Both the position numbers and the translations under genes were made by a program. From positions 20,243,001-20,307,000 of the forward strand of contig OX344763.1 of assembly GCA_947034895.1 (NCBI GenBank): a stretch of DNA of 64,000 nucleotides. The letters are read 5' to 3'. A model generated the notes under the pieces. It did not search any database. It had not been told where the DNA came from and saw only the letters and a list, made by a program, of their open reading frames with translations. Below are positions 1-11,003 of the stretch, in pieces (position 1 is the stretch's first letter; each line of letters starts with the position of its first letter). The DNA is from Rhytidiadelphus loreus (taxonomy: Eukaryota; Streptophyta; Bryopsida; Hypnales; Hylocomiaceae).

Positions 1-170
1 TGGTCAAAAAATTATAAAAGAGTTTAGAGTAATATAGGGTATAGAAAATGGCACTGGAGGTTTTTAAAATAATGTAGGGTATGGAATAATAGGCCCCATT
101 AGAAAATGCAGTAGTACTAAAATAGCCCCCTTTATATTAAATATTTTGACCAAAAGTCTGAAATTGCTAC

Positions 171-398
171 TTTCTTGCAAGAAAAGAGAAAGGAGTGTTT
201 TAAGCAAGGTTTTAATTATAGTCCCAGACACATGATATTAAGTAATGACCTATAAGTCAAATTTCAGCAAAAAATGACCTAAACACATGTCTTTTTAGTC
301 ATTTTTTGCTGAAATTTGACTTAAAGGTCATTACTTAATATCTTGTGTCTAGGACTATACTTAAAACCCTACTTAAAACACCCCTTTCTCTTGTAGTG
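171..398. mobile_element. Fold-back CACTA-type MITE, left end decayed
   Basis: This is a long imperfect palindrome. The arm holding AGTAATGACC and CAAATTTCAGCAAAAAATGA is mirrored by TCATTTTTTGCTGAAATTTG and GGTCATTACT further right. The right end, CCCCTTTCTCTTGTAGTG, is identical to the right end of the intact element at 3385-3616. The left end has lost the CACTACAAG terminus and reads AAAAGAGAAAGGAGTGTTTT instead. No open reading frame is present, so it is a non-autonomous relic of the same family. Confidence 0.75.
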
Positions 399-680
399 TT
401 GGCTACTTTGAGAGTGACATATTGGTCAGGATTAAAAAACTAAATTTGCTATTACTATGAGCATAGTATTGTACTATAGGAAATATACTTCTTAGTTCAT
501 TTACTTCTCTCGGATTCCTATAGTGACTTAACTACTCTTACAACTAAGTTATACATTGTATATAGCACAGAATATATCGTTTGACCTCGTTTACCTTTTA
601 GGATTTAGACTACCTTTCTCTTGCGTTTTAGATCCAGATGTGGTTTAGGTGTAGCAACAAATTCTTTGTGTTCAAGGTAG

Positions 681-1411
681 GGGGTGCTTGCAAGAAAGAC
701 CGGTCCTATTTGGCGTCACAATTGAAGTGACTGAGTTGCCATCAATCATAATTTTCGAAAAATGAAGCTAATGAACTTGAATTTTTTTATTGAAGATGGC
801 TAACTGAGAAATCATGAAATTCATTATTTTTCATAAATTTTGAAAAATAATTTTATAATTAAATGTCAATTTAGCTAATTTGTCACACTTTGCGGTTTAG
901 AGGTTTTTAATAGTGTGGAGCATAAAAAAATTATGATGTTCACTTGAATTTTTTGTAGGCTATTCCTACACTAGATGAGCATGTGCCCAATAATAAAAGG
1001 GCATTAAAAAAACCACAATTCTTTGTCCTCAACATACATGCGAATAGGGGTCCCTTACGCTTAGCACTTCTAACATTCATGATGGTTTCAACTTCTAGTT
1101 TTTGGTCAAATGTAATCACTATCAAGTCTTTACAAATGGACAATTTTTAGTTTTTATTTATTCATGATTTTTTAATTATTATTAATTTATACTTAATTTT
1201 ATCTACCTTCTATGACAAACTATCATTTTTTTCAAATAGTATTGTTTCAGTATTATTAAGTATTCAAAAGTACTATTGGCCATTGATTTTTTAGATCAAC
1301 GGCTGAGATTGCTCCGTTTCATAGTACTATAGTATTCATAGTACTGAATGCAAAAAATCACAGTTTTGGCAGAACGCTACGAAAATCGTTTAGTCTTTCT
1401 TGCAATCACCC
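681..1411 (+). mobile_element. ~730-bp non-autonomous DNA transposon, copy A
   Basis: The left end GGGGTGCTTGCAAGAAAGAC and right end AGTCTTTCTTGCAATCACCC form a terminal inverted repeat of about 19 bp. The trinucleotide TAG flanks both ends (678-680 and 1412-1414), consistent with a 3-bp target duplication. The interior matches the reverse complement of 4300-5017 over its whole length, including the segment around ATCAACGGCYRAGATTGC near one end and a block around GTTCACTTGAATTTTTTG. It encodes no protein. The superfamily is unclear: the 3-bp duplication would suit CACTA or PIF/Harbinger, but the termini match neither signature. Confidence 0.8.
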
Positions 1412-1544
1412 TAGGGTTTGTTGGCGTAGATGATGGCACTCAATTTCAAAATTAGACTGTACTCGGTGGAAGATGATGTTGGGCGTCTGGAGCTATTGAG
1501 TCCTTATTTTTCCACTCGAGCAACACTTATGCAGATTTCCGCAC

Positions 1545-2880
1545 ACGCTTGGAGAACGGGGGATGCGTGGAGTAGCCCTTCTTTTTCAGGGACTTTGAAG
1601 ATGAATGTTGAGAGGTTGCTACCTACGCTTTTGGATCCATTTTGGAGGGACCTTTGCTGAACAAGATGACTACTCTTGTTCATGATGCTGCTCCCATTCA
1701 TGTTGCAAGCAATGAAAGACGAGAACAACCATGTGAAGGTAGACCCTATGAGGGATCTTTGAGTTCCTCGATGAACCTTCTCTCAAGGCTCTAGTTATCA
1801 CTCAATCCGATTTAACCACAATTCTTGCTATCATCCTAGAGGCCATTAAGAACACACCTTATATTGCTAAGAAGGTCTGTGGAACAATCTATTTTTTGAT
1901 ACAAGGTTAAGAAGGAGGTGGTCAGTTGTCGTCTCTTGTATCTTTGTTTTTCCATAGCATTCTGCAAGCCTTGTTGGCAACTACTGAGAGGGAGGATTCT
2001 GAAGATTTTCGGCTACGGGCATCGGCATACAAGATTCTCAATGAAGTTGTAAGAATCTCAACGGAGGACACTGCTCTGATTGTTATGCAATTGATGCTCA
2101 TGATCATGCAGAAACTCAACGATACTTTAGAGATGGCCATGCTTTCTTCCAATGACCGAGAGTGAATTGCAGGCCCTCATGTGTAGTGTTTTACAGGTGG
2201 GTTACATTTGTGGCTCTTCTGTAGTGTTTCGACTATCTGTTAGGAGGCCATTTTTTCACTCTCATTGTAAGTTTGCCTTTTGTCAGTGTTGTATATTTGA
2301 CTTTGTGGTACATGTATCAAAGTTAAACTGGATGAAATGTCACTATATTTGCTTATGGAGGCTTGGATTGCCTCCATAGTTTCACTATTTGGTCTTTCCA
2401 TGTAGAGCTACTGATTTAGTTAGCAGTTTTCGTCTTTGTGAGCATGAATATGGTGCATGCTAGCATTAAATCCGGATAGTCGATTGTAATTCTGTATACT
2501 TTTTGAACTACTTGTAGTTGCTGTGTTTTGCTTATTGCTTGTTCATATACAGTCGAGTTCACACGGTCTTCCAAACTTTGTATACAGCCATGTAGGTCAT
2601 CATTCAAAAATTAGGTACAACAGAGGTGACAAAGTATGGTGTGATATAGTACACCGATAATATGATGGAATTGTTCCTTCGTGTCTTTGCTTGCCGCAAT
2701 GCCACTGCCCATGAGGAAGCTATGATTTCAATTGGAGCATTGGCATATGCAACACGTGTAGGGTTTGAACAGTACATATCAGATATTTACAAGTTAATTG
2801 TTTTACAAACCTCTCACCTTGTACTAACTTTGAATACATTTTGTTTTAGCATAGGTGGTGTTAATCTCCATAACCTATAA
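1545..2880 (+). pseudogene. Importin subunit beta-1 fragment (decayed)
   Basis: Pieces in different frames read as the central HEAT-repeat region of plant importin-beta/KPNB1, the nuclear import receptor that binds importin-alpha and nucleoporins. Recognisable blocks are EVATYAFGSILEGP (about 1612-1655), AMKDENNHVK (about 1708), IAKKVCGTIYFLIQG (about 1862-1907), LRASAYKILNEVVR (2010-2051) and LFLRVFACRNATAHEEAM (2671-2724). Frameshifts separate the first blocks and an in-frame TAG lies at 2647-2649. A recognisable intron is retained: the donor CAG|GTGGGT follows 2196 and the acceptor TGTAG|GTCATC ends at 2595, after which IIQKLGTTE continues the family sequence. A retained intron argues for a DNA-level duplicate rather than a retrocopy. 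The N-terminal third and C-terminal part are missing. Exact ends are uncertain. Confidence 0.85.
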
Positions 2881-3384
2881 TATCAAAAAACAGGGCTCAC
2901 CTCGTTTCAACCCTTTATTTATGTTATTGTGAGGATAAGTGAAGTTGTTGTTTTCTTTCTTTTGTCATGATTTTGTGCCATTGTGTTGTTTTCTTTCCTT
3001 CTTTAGGATGTTATGCAACTGGTAACATTGATGCAAATGTGTTTGCTACAATGCAAGTGCAGGGGATTTTGAACAAAGGTTATAGTATTGCATATTAGCT
3101 TTTAGACCCTAAACCTTAGTTTTGTTCATGGATACATGATATGTACATTTTGGTCCCACTCATTGTGTTTGTAAATACAATGAGAAAATTATATTTCTTA
3201 CTACATGGTGCACATAAACTTTGTTCGTTGCGTGTCCTAATATGATTGATTTCATACTACAATAAGCTTGCCTCTTCTGGCAAATTTGGTTGTAACTTTA
3301 ATCGTCATTGGTCTCAAATTTTCTCAAATTTTTTTGGATCCATCTTGCATTATATATTTTGAGAATTTTTTTAAAACCAAACTA

Positions 3385-3616
3385 CACTACAAGAGAAAGG
3401 GGTGTTTTAAATATAGTCCTAGAGATAACATTTTAAATAATGACCTTTTTAGGAGATTTTCAGTAAGAATTTACAAGGTATTTGTGTCTTTCTAGTAAAA
3501 TTTTACTAGAAAGACACAAATATCTTGTAAATTCTTACTGAAAATCTCCTAAAAAGGTCATTACTTAAAATGTTATCTCTAGGACTATATTTAAAACACC
3601 CCTTTCTCTTGTAGTG
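3385..3616. mobile_element. Intact fold-back CACTA MITE
   Basis: The element begins CACTACAAGAGAAAGGGGTG and ends with its reverse complement CACCCCTTTCTCTTGTAGTG. The two halves are near-perfect inverted copies meeting around AGTAAAATTTTACT at 3490-3510, so the whole 232 bp can fold into one hairpin. A 3-bp duplication, CTA, flanks it at 3382-3384 and 3617-3619, as expected for CACTA/EnSpm transposition. It has no coding capacity. The near-identity of the arms suggests recent insertion or gene conversion between arms. Confidence 0.9.
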
Positions 3617-3619
3617 CTA

Positions 3620-4299
3620 GCCCATTCAATGTAGGCCAAAAACTATAGTAGAATTTGTTTTCAATCTAATTTATCATATCATTTATTCATAGAAAATTAG
3701 AATTATAAGTAATGCAAGCCCCTTTTCTATTAACCCAAAGTAGAAAATTACATAATTATAGCATGTCAAAAATAAATAAATAAATAATACCCTCCTATAA
3801 AATAGTGGTTGGTCACACCTATATCTTTATATTTATAAACGAGTGCACCCCCCCTCGAGGGGAACGAGGTCAAAGATTCTCCATAACTGTTATAAATTGT
3901 GTTCAATTATGTGTATCAATTCTACTGCAAATTTTGACTTGTTTGAGTGTGGAGGCATGCACATGTAAAGGCAATTATACAAGCTAATTTGAAGTACAAT
4001 TGACTTCCTGAGAGGAGTATTGCCACCCATCACCCTCATAGAGGAACCTTGGCGGCTCCACAACCTGTCTAGAAGCAAGATGGTCCTACTTACAGTACAG
4101 ATGTCGCCAACGGTGCTTTTTTATTGCACCCAAGGGACAATTTTCATGATGTGATCATTCTTTAATGTTTTTCGCTCATTTTTTGCTACTGGTGGCAACG
4201 CCTTCAAAATCTGATGTCACCACCTAAGGTTCCACCTTGTACACAACCATGCTGGAATTAACTTGGAATTTTGTTGTACCTTTCCGGATATTAGCCCAT
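3620..4299. other. Intergenic stretch between two DNA elements
   Basis: AT-rich DNA with a (AAATA)n-like patch near 3770-3790 and a short GC-richer block near 3848-3870. I see no coding region, RNA gene or repeat boundary. The short frames here have no coding signature. Confidence 0.5.
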
Positions 4300-5017
4300 G
4301 GATGATTGCAAGAAAGACCGAACGATTTTGGTAGCGTTTGGTCAAAAATTGCGTTTTTTCTGTCCAGTACTAGGAGTACTACAAAATGAAGCAATCTCAG
4401 CCGTTGATCTGAAAAATCAACGGCCAATAGTACATTTGAGTACTTTATAATACTGAAACAGTACTACAAAAAAGAATGACAGTTTGTCACAAAAAGTAGA
4501 TAAAGTTAAGTATAAATTAATAAAAATTAGAAAATCATGAATAAAAAAAAACTAAAAATTGGCCATTTATAAAGACTTGATAGTGATTACATTTCACCAA
4601 AAACTAGAAGTTGAAACCATCATAAATGTTTAGAGTGCTATGCGCAAGGGATCCCTATTCGCATGCATGTTGAGGACAAAGAATTGTGTTTTTTTGAATG
4701 CCCTTTGGTAGGCACATGCTCATCTAGTGTGGAAATAGCCCACAAAAAATTCAAGTGAACATCATAATTTTTGGATGCTCTACAGTACTAAAAAACCCTA
4801 AACCGCAAAGTGTGACAAATGAGCTAAACTGATATTTAATTATAAAATTATTTTTCAAAATTTATGAAAAATAATGAATCTCATGATTTCTCAGTTAGTC
4901 ATCTTCAATAAAAATTTCAAGTCCATCGGCTTCATTTTCCAAAAGTTATGATTGATAGCAACTTAGTCACTTCAATTTGTGACGCCAAATAGGACCGGTC
5001 TTTCTTGCAATCACCCC
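4300..5017 (-). mobile_element. ~720-bp non-autonomous DNA transposon, copy B (inverted)
   Basis: This is a full-length copy of the element at 681-1411 in the opposite orientation. Its ends are GGATGATTGCAAGAAAGACC and GGTCTTTCTTGCAATCACCC. A different trinucleotide, CAT, flanks it (4297-4299 and 5018-5020). Two copies with different 3-bp flanks indicate independent insertions rather than one duplicated segment. No protein is encoded. Confidence 0.8.
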
Positions 5018-6439
5018 CATTTCCAATTTGGACATCCCTAAACCCGAATTCTCTTCTAATGTTATCTAATTATAATTTGAAAATTTTATAAAAGTTAGAA
5101 ATTGAATTAGTAGATTTTCTAAAAATGTGCTCTATTTTCAATGTCTTTACTTTGAAGAAAGTACAACAAGCATCTATTTTTTCTTTGTTTTTTCTAGGGC
5201 ACACTTTGGAGACATACTCAGTTAAGGGTGATCCTACCTTATTTAGCAATGAATGTACTTTCACATGATGGAAGGGCCTAATTTTTGTGTCTCACACAAA
5301 AGATGATTATTTGCTTGAAGTCTAATATATTTTGGGGTCTTCAACATTATTGTGGTCTTGTGGACTTATTTAGACCTATGTAAGCTAGTATACAATATTA
5401 TAGACACGCCATGCACTTCATCAAAAAAAACTTTCTCTACTTCCTAATGCAAAAAACACCATTAATTTTTGTATTAATCCATGTAGTAATGCAAAATTGC
5501 AAATTGGATATCTTCAAGTATACATTAGATGATATACTCAGCATTTAGAGTTCTACCCTTAAACATTATAAGTAGCCCTTCTGCCCCTTTAGGCCAATTA
5601 ATTAGTATATTTTCAAAAATTGTGACCCTTAAAGGCTACATTAAGTGTTCCCTAAACTATTAGAATATTGTACTTAGTGACCAAGGTTAGCATTTCTTGC
5701 AAAATAATAAATTGAAGTTGGATAACTATGGAATTTGACAAAAAGCCTTGAGACATGATTTTGGGCCATTTCCACTTGGAGGCAAACCCTTCCCGATGCA
5801 AATTTGTAGTAGTATTGTGAAATTTTTAACAATTTCACTAGTAGCTTGATGCCTAGAAAACTTTAAAACAATTCAAGTTGTGGTTTAAAAGTCATACCTC
5901 AAAAAGACATTTTTTCAAAATTGGGGCATTTTGGGGTAGCTATGAAAGATAGGTCCAATTGGTCTAAAAAAATTTAAGTATACTCTCAACAAGCTTGTTA
6001 ACAAAATCCCCCAAATTGAAAGGCATGAAAGCACATGATTTTGACTTAGAAGCCTTGAAATTGGGCTTTTTAGGTTTTGAACATTGCTCAAAGGTTGAAG
6101 GAGGACTTGGGACCCTACAAAGTTTAAAGTTCCACTATACTCCCAAATACCTACATGGCAACACATTTTGGAGTTTAGACACTAAGGAAGTAGGACATCG
6201 AGGTTGAATTAGGTCTAGCTAAAATGGAAACCCAACCTTGCCTCGTAGTCCCAATAATTTTTTGGAATATAAATTGAAGACAAAAACACTAGATAAGGCC
6301 ACACCTTAAAATTGATATACATTTGATCCTTACTAAATACTTTGCACATCCTCAAAAGTTTGAAATTTTTTCAAAGAAGTCTTCTAAGAAAGGTAGAAAA
6401 AAAATTCAAATTGTCCATAGGAATTAAGAAACCACTTAA

Positions 6440-7018
6440 TCCCTAAAGTCCCAAGACCATTTTTTTTGTCAAAACCACTCAAAACTACCACTTTTGCTAT
6501 GTTCACCTATGAAATAAAAAAATTGAATTTCTTTTAGAATCTAACCATAGGATCTTGTTCTACACTTGTCTTAGATCACATCATAATATTTTTGTGATGT
6601 TTGACCATACAGATTGAAAGATCTTAGCATTCAAAGTGGAAGAAAAAAAATTCTTTCAAGAAATTGCTAAGATTGCCTATAAAACAAGAATCTCTATAAT
6701 TTTCACATCACTAATCCAAATGGAATGAATTAAAGCTTCCCATTTAGAAGAAAATATAATCTACAAGTAAAAAAAATATTAAAAAATTTATTTCAATTTT
6801 TTGTGGATTTTTTTTGCTGCCCGGTCTCTCCTATTTTGAGGTTATTGTGGCATAATTTTGCTCCTGAGCACCGATTGGAGTAAAAATTATATTCTTGAAA
6901 AGCTCTTAAGTTTATCTATCTTACAAGAAAGCTCAAAAAAAATTTAGTAAAAATTGAGATCATAGGAGCCTGCCCAAAATTCATTTTGTTCCCCGTAGGG
7001 ACAATGGAACTTTAGGGG
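6440..7018. mobile_element. TTAA-flanked ~580-bp element, subfamily 2
   Basis: The left end is TCCCTAAAGTCCCAAG and the right end GGAACTTTAGGGG. Both are bordered by TTAA (6436-6439 and 7019-7022), giving imperfect inverted ends and a 4-bp target duplication of the kind used by piggyBac-type transposases. The interior from about 6595 is recognisably similar to about 61060-61490, including the shared stretch GCTAAGATTGCCTATAAAAC versus GTTAAGATTGCCCGCAAAAC. No reading frame is present. Assignment to piggyBac rests only on the duplication and the CCC-type ends. Confidence 0.55.
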
Positions 7019-7447
7019 TTAATAGAACATGTCCGATAGTACTCTTACATCCAATTTTAAAAGTTCCAAATTGGCAAAGCTTTCTTTGGATTCTTTGCTA
7101 TTGACTTCAAAAGGTGACATTATCCATTAAAGATTTTGATTTAAAATTGAGGCCTCACACGGACATACTTTTCATGCACATGTCATATTGTCCATCCACC
7201 CATTCAATCCACCCACCATTATAGGAGCAAATGGACATAGGCCAAGCTGACACTCTTTGTGTAGTTGTAAGATTTTATTTTATACTTCCCTAATACCATC
7301 AAAATATCCAAAGAGGTACCCATGTATCAAAAGAGACACCTCATAGACCTTGATATTATAGACTCTTGAAAGATGCTACAATTTCATTCTTCCTATTCTT
7401 TGAATGAAGTTTGAAATATTGAATTGTACATCACCTTCATTCAAGCC

Positions 7448-7471
7448 ATATATATATATATATATATATAT
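7448..7471. repeat. (AT)n microsatellite
   Basis: A pure TA dinucleotide run of about 24 bases in intergenic DNA. A second, shorter TA run lies at about 58463-58477. Confidence 0.9.
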
Positions 7472-8109
7472 CAGTTTACTTACTTGTATTCAGGAATGAA
7501 AAAGGGCAAATATTGTTGATTTCTTTCACCTTCAGGAGGGCAAAGTCTGCTAAAATATCATTTGGAAGTTTGACTTTTCAACCCATTTCTTGGACAATTA
7601 ATTACTGTATAATACTACGTATTACACGAGAAAAGCTGGGAATTTGGCCTTCAAAATATGAAGTCCAAGTCCCACATTTCATACTACCTTCGTTTCGAAA
7701 TTTCGAAATACCGTACCGTAGTATATTTCCAAACGGAGGTAGTATTATTTGTTCTCCTTCCGAAACCCCAGGGATTTGGAACGTGGTGTGAAAGGGCCCT
7801 TAGATATCCTCGGACACACTAAACAAGGGATTGCCAGTCCTCGTTCTCCAAAAGACCCTAAAATCCGATTACAGTAATTCATGTGGGACGAGGCAGCTTC
7901 TGTAATGACAAATTAAGGAATGAAGATTTAATTGAAATGCTCCAATGGAGAATACCAAGCACCGAGGCCCATCATCCTGGAAAGAGTTTAACCCTAAATA
8001 TTGAGAGCATTCGTTGATCACATGTGATTTACAACAGAAGAACCACATACGCATTAAATCAGTCATGAAGTTCTTCGCCACTTTACTGCAATCACAAAAA
8101 TGTGGTCTT

Positions 8110-9832
8110 CTAAAAGACGAGCTCATGTGGCTTGACACCAGACTTCAAACTAAACCTGGCACTCAAGTAGGTTTTCAATTCTGGGACTGCTTCGATGAGA
8201 GGGATGAGCTTGGTGTCAATTGCCTTCTGATCCTCCTTCTTCTCCTCGGACAGGTAGGTCTCCTCCTTCTGCATTTACATGGTTTACAGTAGGGGTCAGA
8301 ATCTACATCGCAAATATGCTGCGATATATCTAGACATAAATCTACATCAGTCATAGTTCCCTAAACTGGTGACAAATGCAAATTGAATACTTACATCTTT
8401 CTCAGCTTCGAAAAACTCAGACTCTCCCTTCTTCTTCTTGGTAACTTCCCTCTTGAAATAGGAGTCGGCGTATTTGACAACATCGACAGATGAAATATCG
8501 ATCTTAGTTGATGTCGCAATAACGTAAGCCTGATTCACTCTCCTCAAAGGGACGCCATTCACCTTGAATGGTCCTGGAACACATACCACCATCAAATTAA
8601 AACCCCATGTCAAATGTCAAAACCTGGCGCTGGAATCTGTACTAGAACTAACTGCTGTCGATAAAGACAAGAGACGTGGAAAATGAATTCGGGGAATGCT
8701 TGAGAAAGGTTGCCTCCTTTACGCTAGAAGAGTAGAACGTCCAACGTAGAGCATCCGTTCGACGTGTATTAGATGGATGCTCTAGGGAAGAGGATAAATA
8801 AGCACAGAGGGAAGAACAATAGGCATCATTCGAGAAGGTATATCGAACCCTTGTAAACAAGCCTAAGGAACTATCATACGGCGAGTTAACCATAAGCGCG
8901 ACAAACCCCTTATCACCAAACCTCACACCCAGCATATCCGAAATATTATAATAATCCTATTCAGGACATGGAAGGAGAACAGTACACACCAGTAACCAGT
9001 AGAAGGCCGGATTCCAACTGCTTCAGGAACACAACACGCTTGCCCTTGAAGTGACCAGCCAACAGAATCAGAACAGTTCCTGGAGAAATGCTTGACCTGC
9101 ACGTCCCAAACAATCACAATTTACCACAAATGCAGTAACCTCAAAGATAACCTATACCGCTGCCATACAAAGTTTCTCTCTGAAGCTTCACAGAAAAGTC
9201 GCACTCGAAAATCCTTAAAAGTCAAGTCGCTGAGCTGACATGCCATCTGGAAATCGAATCAATTGATTCTACTATCAAACCCCCCAAACCCTGACAAGAA
9301 TACCTTAGGTCAAAAACCTATTCTCACGCCATAATACTCCATGATTGTAGGAACAAAAACAAAACGGAGGAGGGTAAAAAACTATTATACCCTCCTGGCC
9401 AAGACCTACATTTCAAAACCGGAATCCAGTAATTCTGTTATCAAACCTTAAAACCCTGATCAAAAAGCTTGGCCAAACTACATTCTCCCGCAATGATAAT
9501 TCATACTTGTACCGGAACAAAAAAGAAATTGAAAAGGAAGAGCAGCATACACCAAACGAAACCCTAAAAACCGAGACGCACCTCAGCTTGGGCGTGTTGA
9601 CGACCTTGTTCTTGTGCAAGGGCTTCTTAACATCATCAGCCGGGTAGAACTTGGGAGCACGGACGGCGGGAACCTCGGCCGCGGCAGCCTTCTGGTGTGT
9701 GGGGAAGCTGCCACCATTCTTGGCCTTGATGGCCCACAAGCCGCGCTTGTGGTAGGTCTTGGACCTGCCGTTGCGTCCAATGCCCCGGACAAGCTCCTTG
9801 TTCCTGCTCGTTCTAACAGGCTTGGGGGCCAT
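8110..9832 (-). CDS. RPL6: 60S ribosomal protein eL6 (4 exons)
   Basis: Encodes the cytosolic large-subunit protein eL6. Coding exons, in transcript order, are 9582-9832, 8990-9096, 8395-8573 and 8110-8268; they join in frame to 231 residues, close to the ~233 usual in plants. The N-terminus [20 protein letters not shown] carries the basic plant-type leader, followed by [15 protein letters not shown] and the conserved [12 protein letters not shown]. Exon 2 supplies [20 protein letters not shown], the KOW-like RNA-binding core, then [20 protein letters not shown]. The C-terminus ends in [10 protein letters not shown]. Junctions are regular GT-AG (GTAAGT at the end of exon 3) with phases 2, 1 and 0. 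The start is the only in-frame ATG, and a telo-box lies about 110 bp upstream, as in many plant ribosomal-protein genes. No defects are seen; a functional copy is expected. Confidence 0.97.
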
Positions 9833-9942
9833 CGCGACGAAAAGTTAAGGGACCTTGAACGCAGCTCAACACGGTGCGAGAGGCGTCGGGGACAAAGAGA
9901 CCTGCCCTAATGAGCTTCCGCAGACTTCAAGGCCAGAGCGCC

Positions 9943-9951
9943 AAACCCTAA
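9943..9951. promoter_or_regulatory. Telo-box upstream of eL6
   Basis: AAACCCTAA lies about 110 bp upstream of the eL6 start codon. Telo-boxes of this sequence are a known feature of plant translation-apparatus promoters, where Myb-type telomere-repeat-binding factors can act. The function here is inferred from sequence and position only. Confidence 0.6.
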
Positions 9952-10460
9952 CCCTTACGACGAATGAAAAAATTATCTTTCTGGACGGATGGCTACAGCG
10001 ACTTTGTCGCTCTCACCGAATGGATGAAGTACACCCTGGCTGTTCTCTGTAATATCACATCATCCTTTTTCTCACCACTGCCTCTCGCTTCCAAAACTTT
10101 CTCAGAAAGTTACGGTAACTTAGGGACGCTTTAAGGTGGGTACACCCAAAATCGTCACTTTTTACTACTGAGCCTAGTTGCTATTATGAAACTGGTCAAA
10201 TTTTCACATATTCATGTTGGCAAGTGAAAGGAGGTTCCAACACACCAAAGAACGTCACATTTCAATATTGTATGCAAAAGTTATTAAGGGTCAAAGTTCT
10301 TTTCTAAAAGCGCTCCATCCAAATAGGTACATAACTAACGAAATGTACATTCTAGATGGCGCTTTAAGGTCAGGTGCCATTTAACAGCATACTACCTTAC
10401 ACATTGGTGGAAAAGTGCTTTGGTCGATCAACACGTTCTGGCCAAGACATAGTTATTTTA

Positions 10461-11000
10461 GGGCCACTTCACACTATGGTTGTCCAAGTCGAGAGGCCGT
10501 GGCATTGAGTGGCCAAACTTTGTTGAGAGTCCAAAGAAATGAGCAATAAATAGGCAATAAATAATAGGAATTGGAGCCTTTAGCCGGTCATAGTGTGAAG
10601 CCTTGAAAGGCCAAGCCCAAAGGCCAAACCCTAGGGCAGGCAATGAACTCCCACGGCCTCTTAACTTGGCCAGCCATAGTGTAAAGCCTCTAAAGGCCAA
10701 GCCCAAAGGCCAAACTCTTAATAATGAACTCCCACCTACCAATCTAATGGTTGAGATCTTGTCATAAGTTGATGGCCTCTCGACCATAGTTTGGGCATTC
10801 ATTTCTAGCCGACCCAAACTTCCTTTGAGAGTCCGTTGCCATATAGACAATTTATTGCCATGTAGGTAGTTGGAGAGTAATGGCCTTTGGACTTGTGCCT
10901 TCTAGTGTGAAGGGTTGAGAGGCCGAACTTTGGGTTTCTTGAAATTTGATTGGTGGAAACCCACGGCCTCTCGACCTTCGGCCGCAGTGTAAAGTGGCCC
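10461..11000. mobile_element. Harbinger-like 540-bp MITE with internal repeat
   Basis: The left end GGGCCACTTCACACTATGG and right end GCAGTGTAAAGTGGCCC are inverted copies, and TTA flanks both sides (10458-10460, 11001-11003), the duplication typical of PIF/Harbinger elements. The interior contains an imperfect tandem duplication of about 86 bp (10589-10674 and 10675-10745) sharing AAGGCCAAGCCCAAAGGCCA. The terminal motif recurs alone at 12036-12053 and near 40770-40790, so the family is dispersed. The open frames inside are low-complexity translations of the repeat, not a transposase. Confidence 0.75.
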
Positions 11001-11003
11001 TTA

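Larger units (their letters stand above)
5021..8109. other. Intergenic DNA upstream of the eL6 3' end
   Basis: Very AT-rich DNA with no supportable gene. It contains the TTAA-flanked element at 6440-7018, an (AT)n run at 7448-7471, and near 7785-7799 a solitary Harbinger-like right end, GTGTGAAAGGGCCC followed by TTA, with no left partner found. The last few hundred bases before 8110 are probably the eL6 3' untranslated region and downstream sequence. Confidence 0.5.

Noticed and set aside
9614..9910. 98-codon frame opposite eL6 exon 1
   Set aside because: It is the antisense of a GC-rich conserved exon; the minus-strand product is unmistakably eL6.
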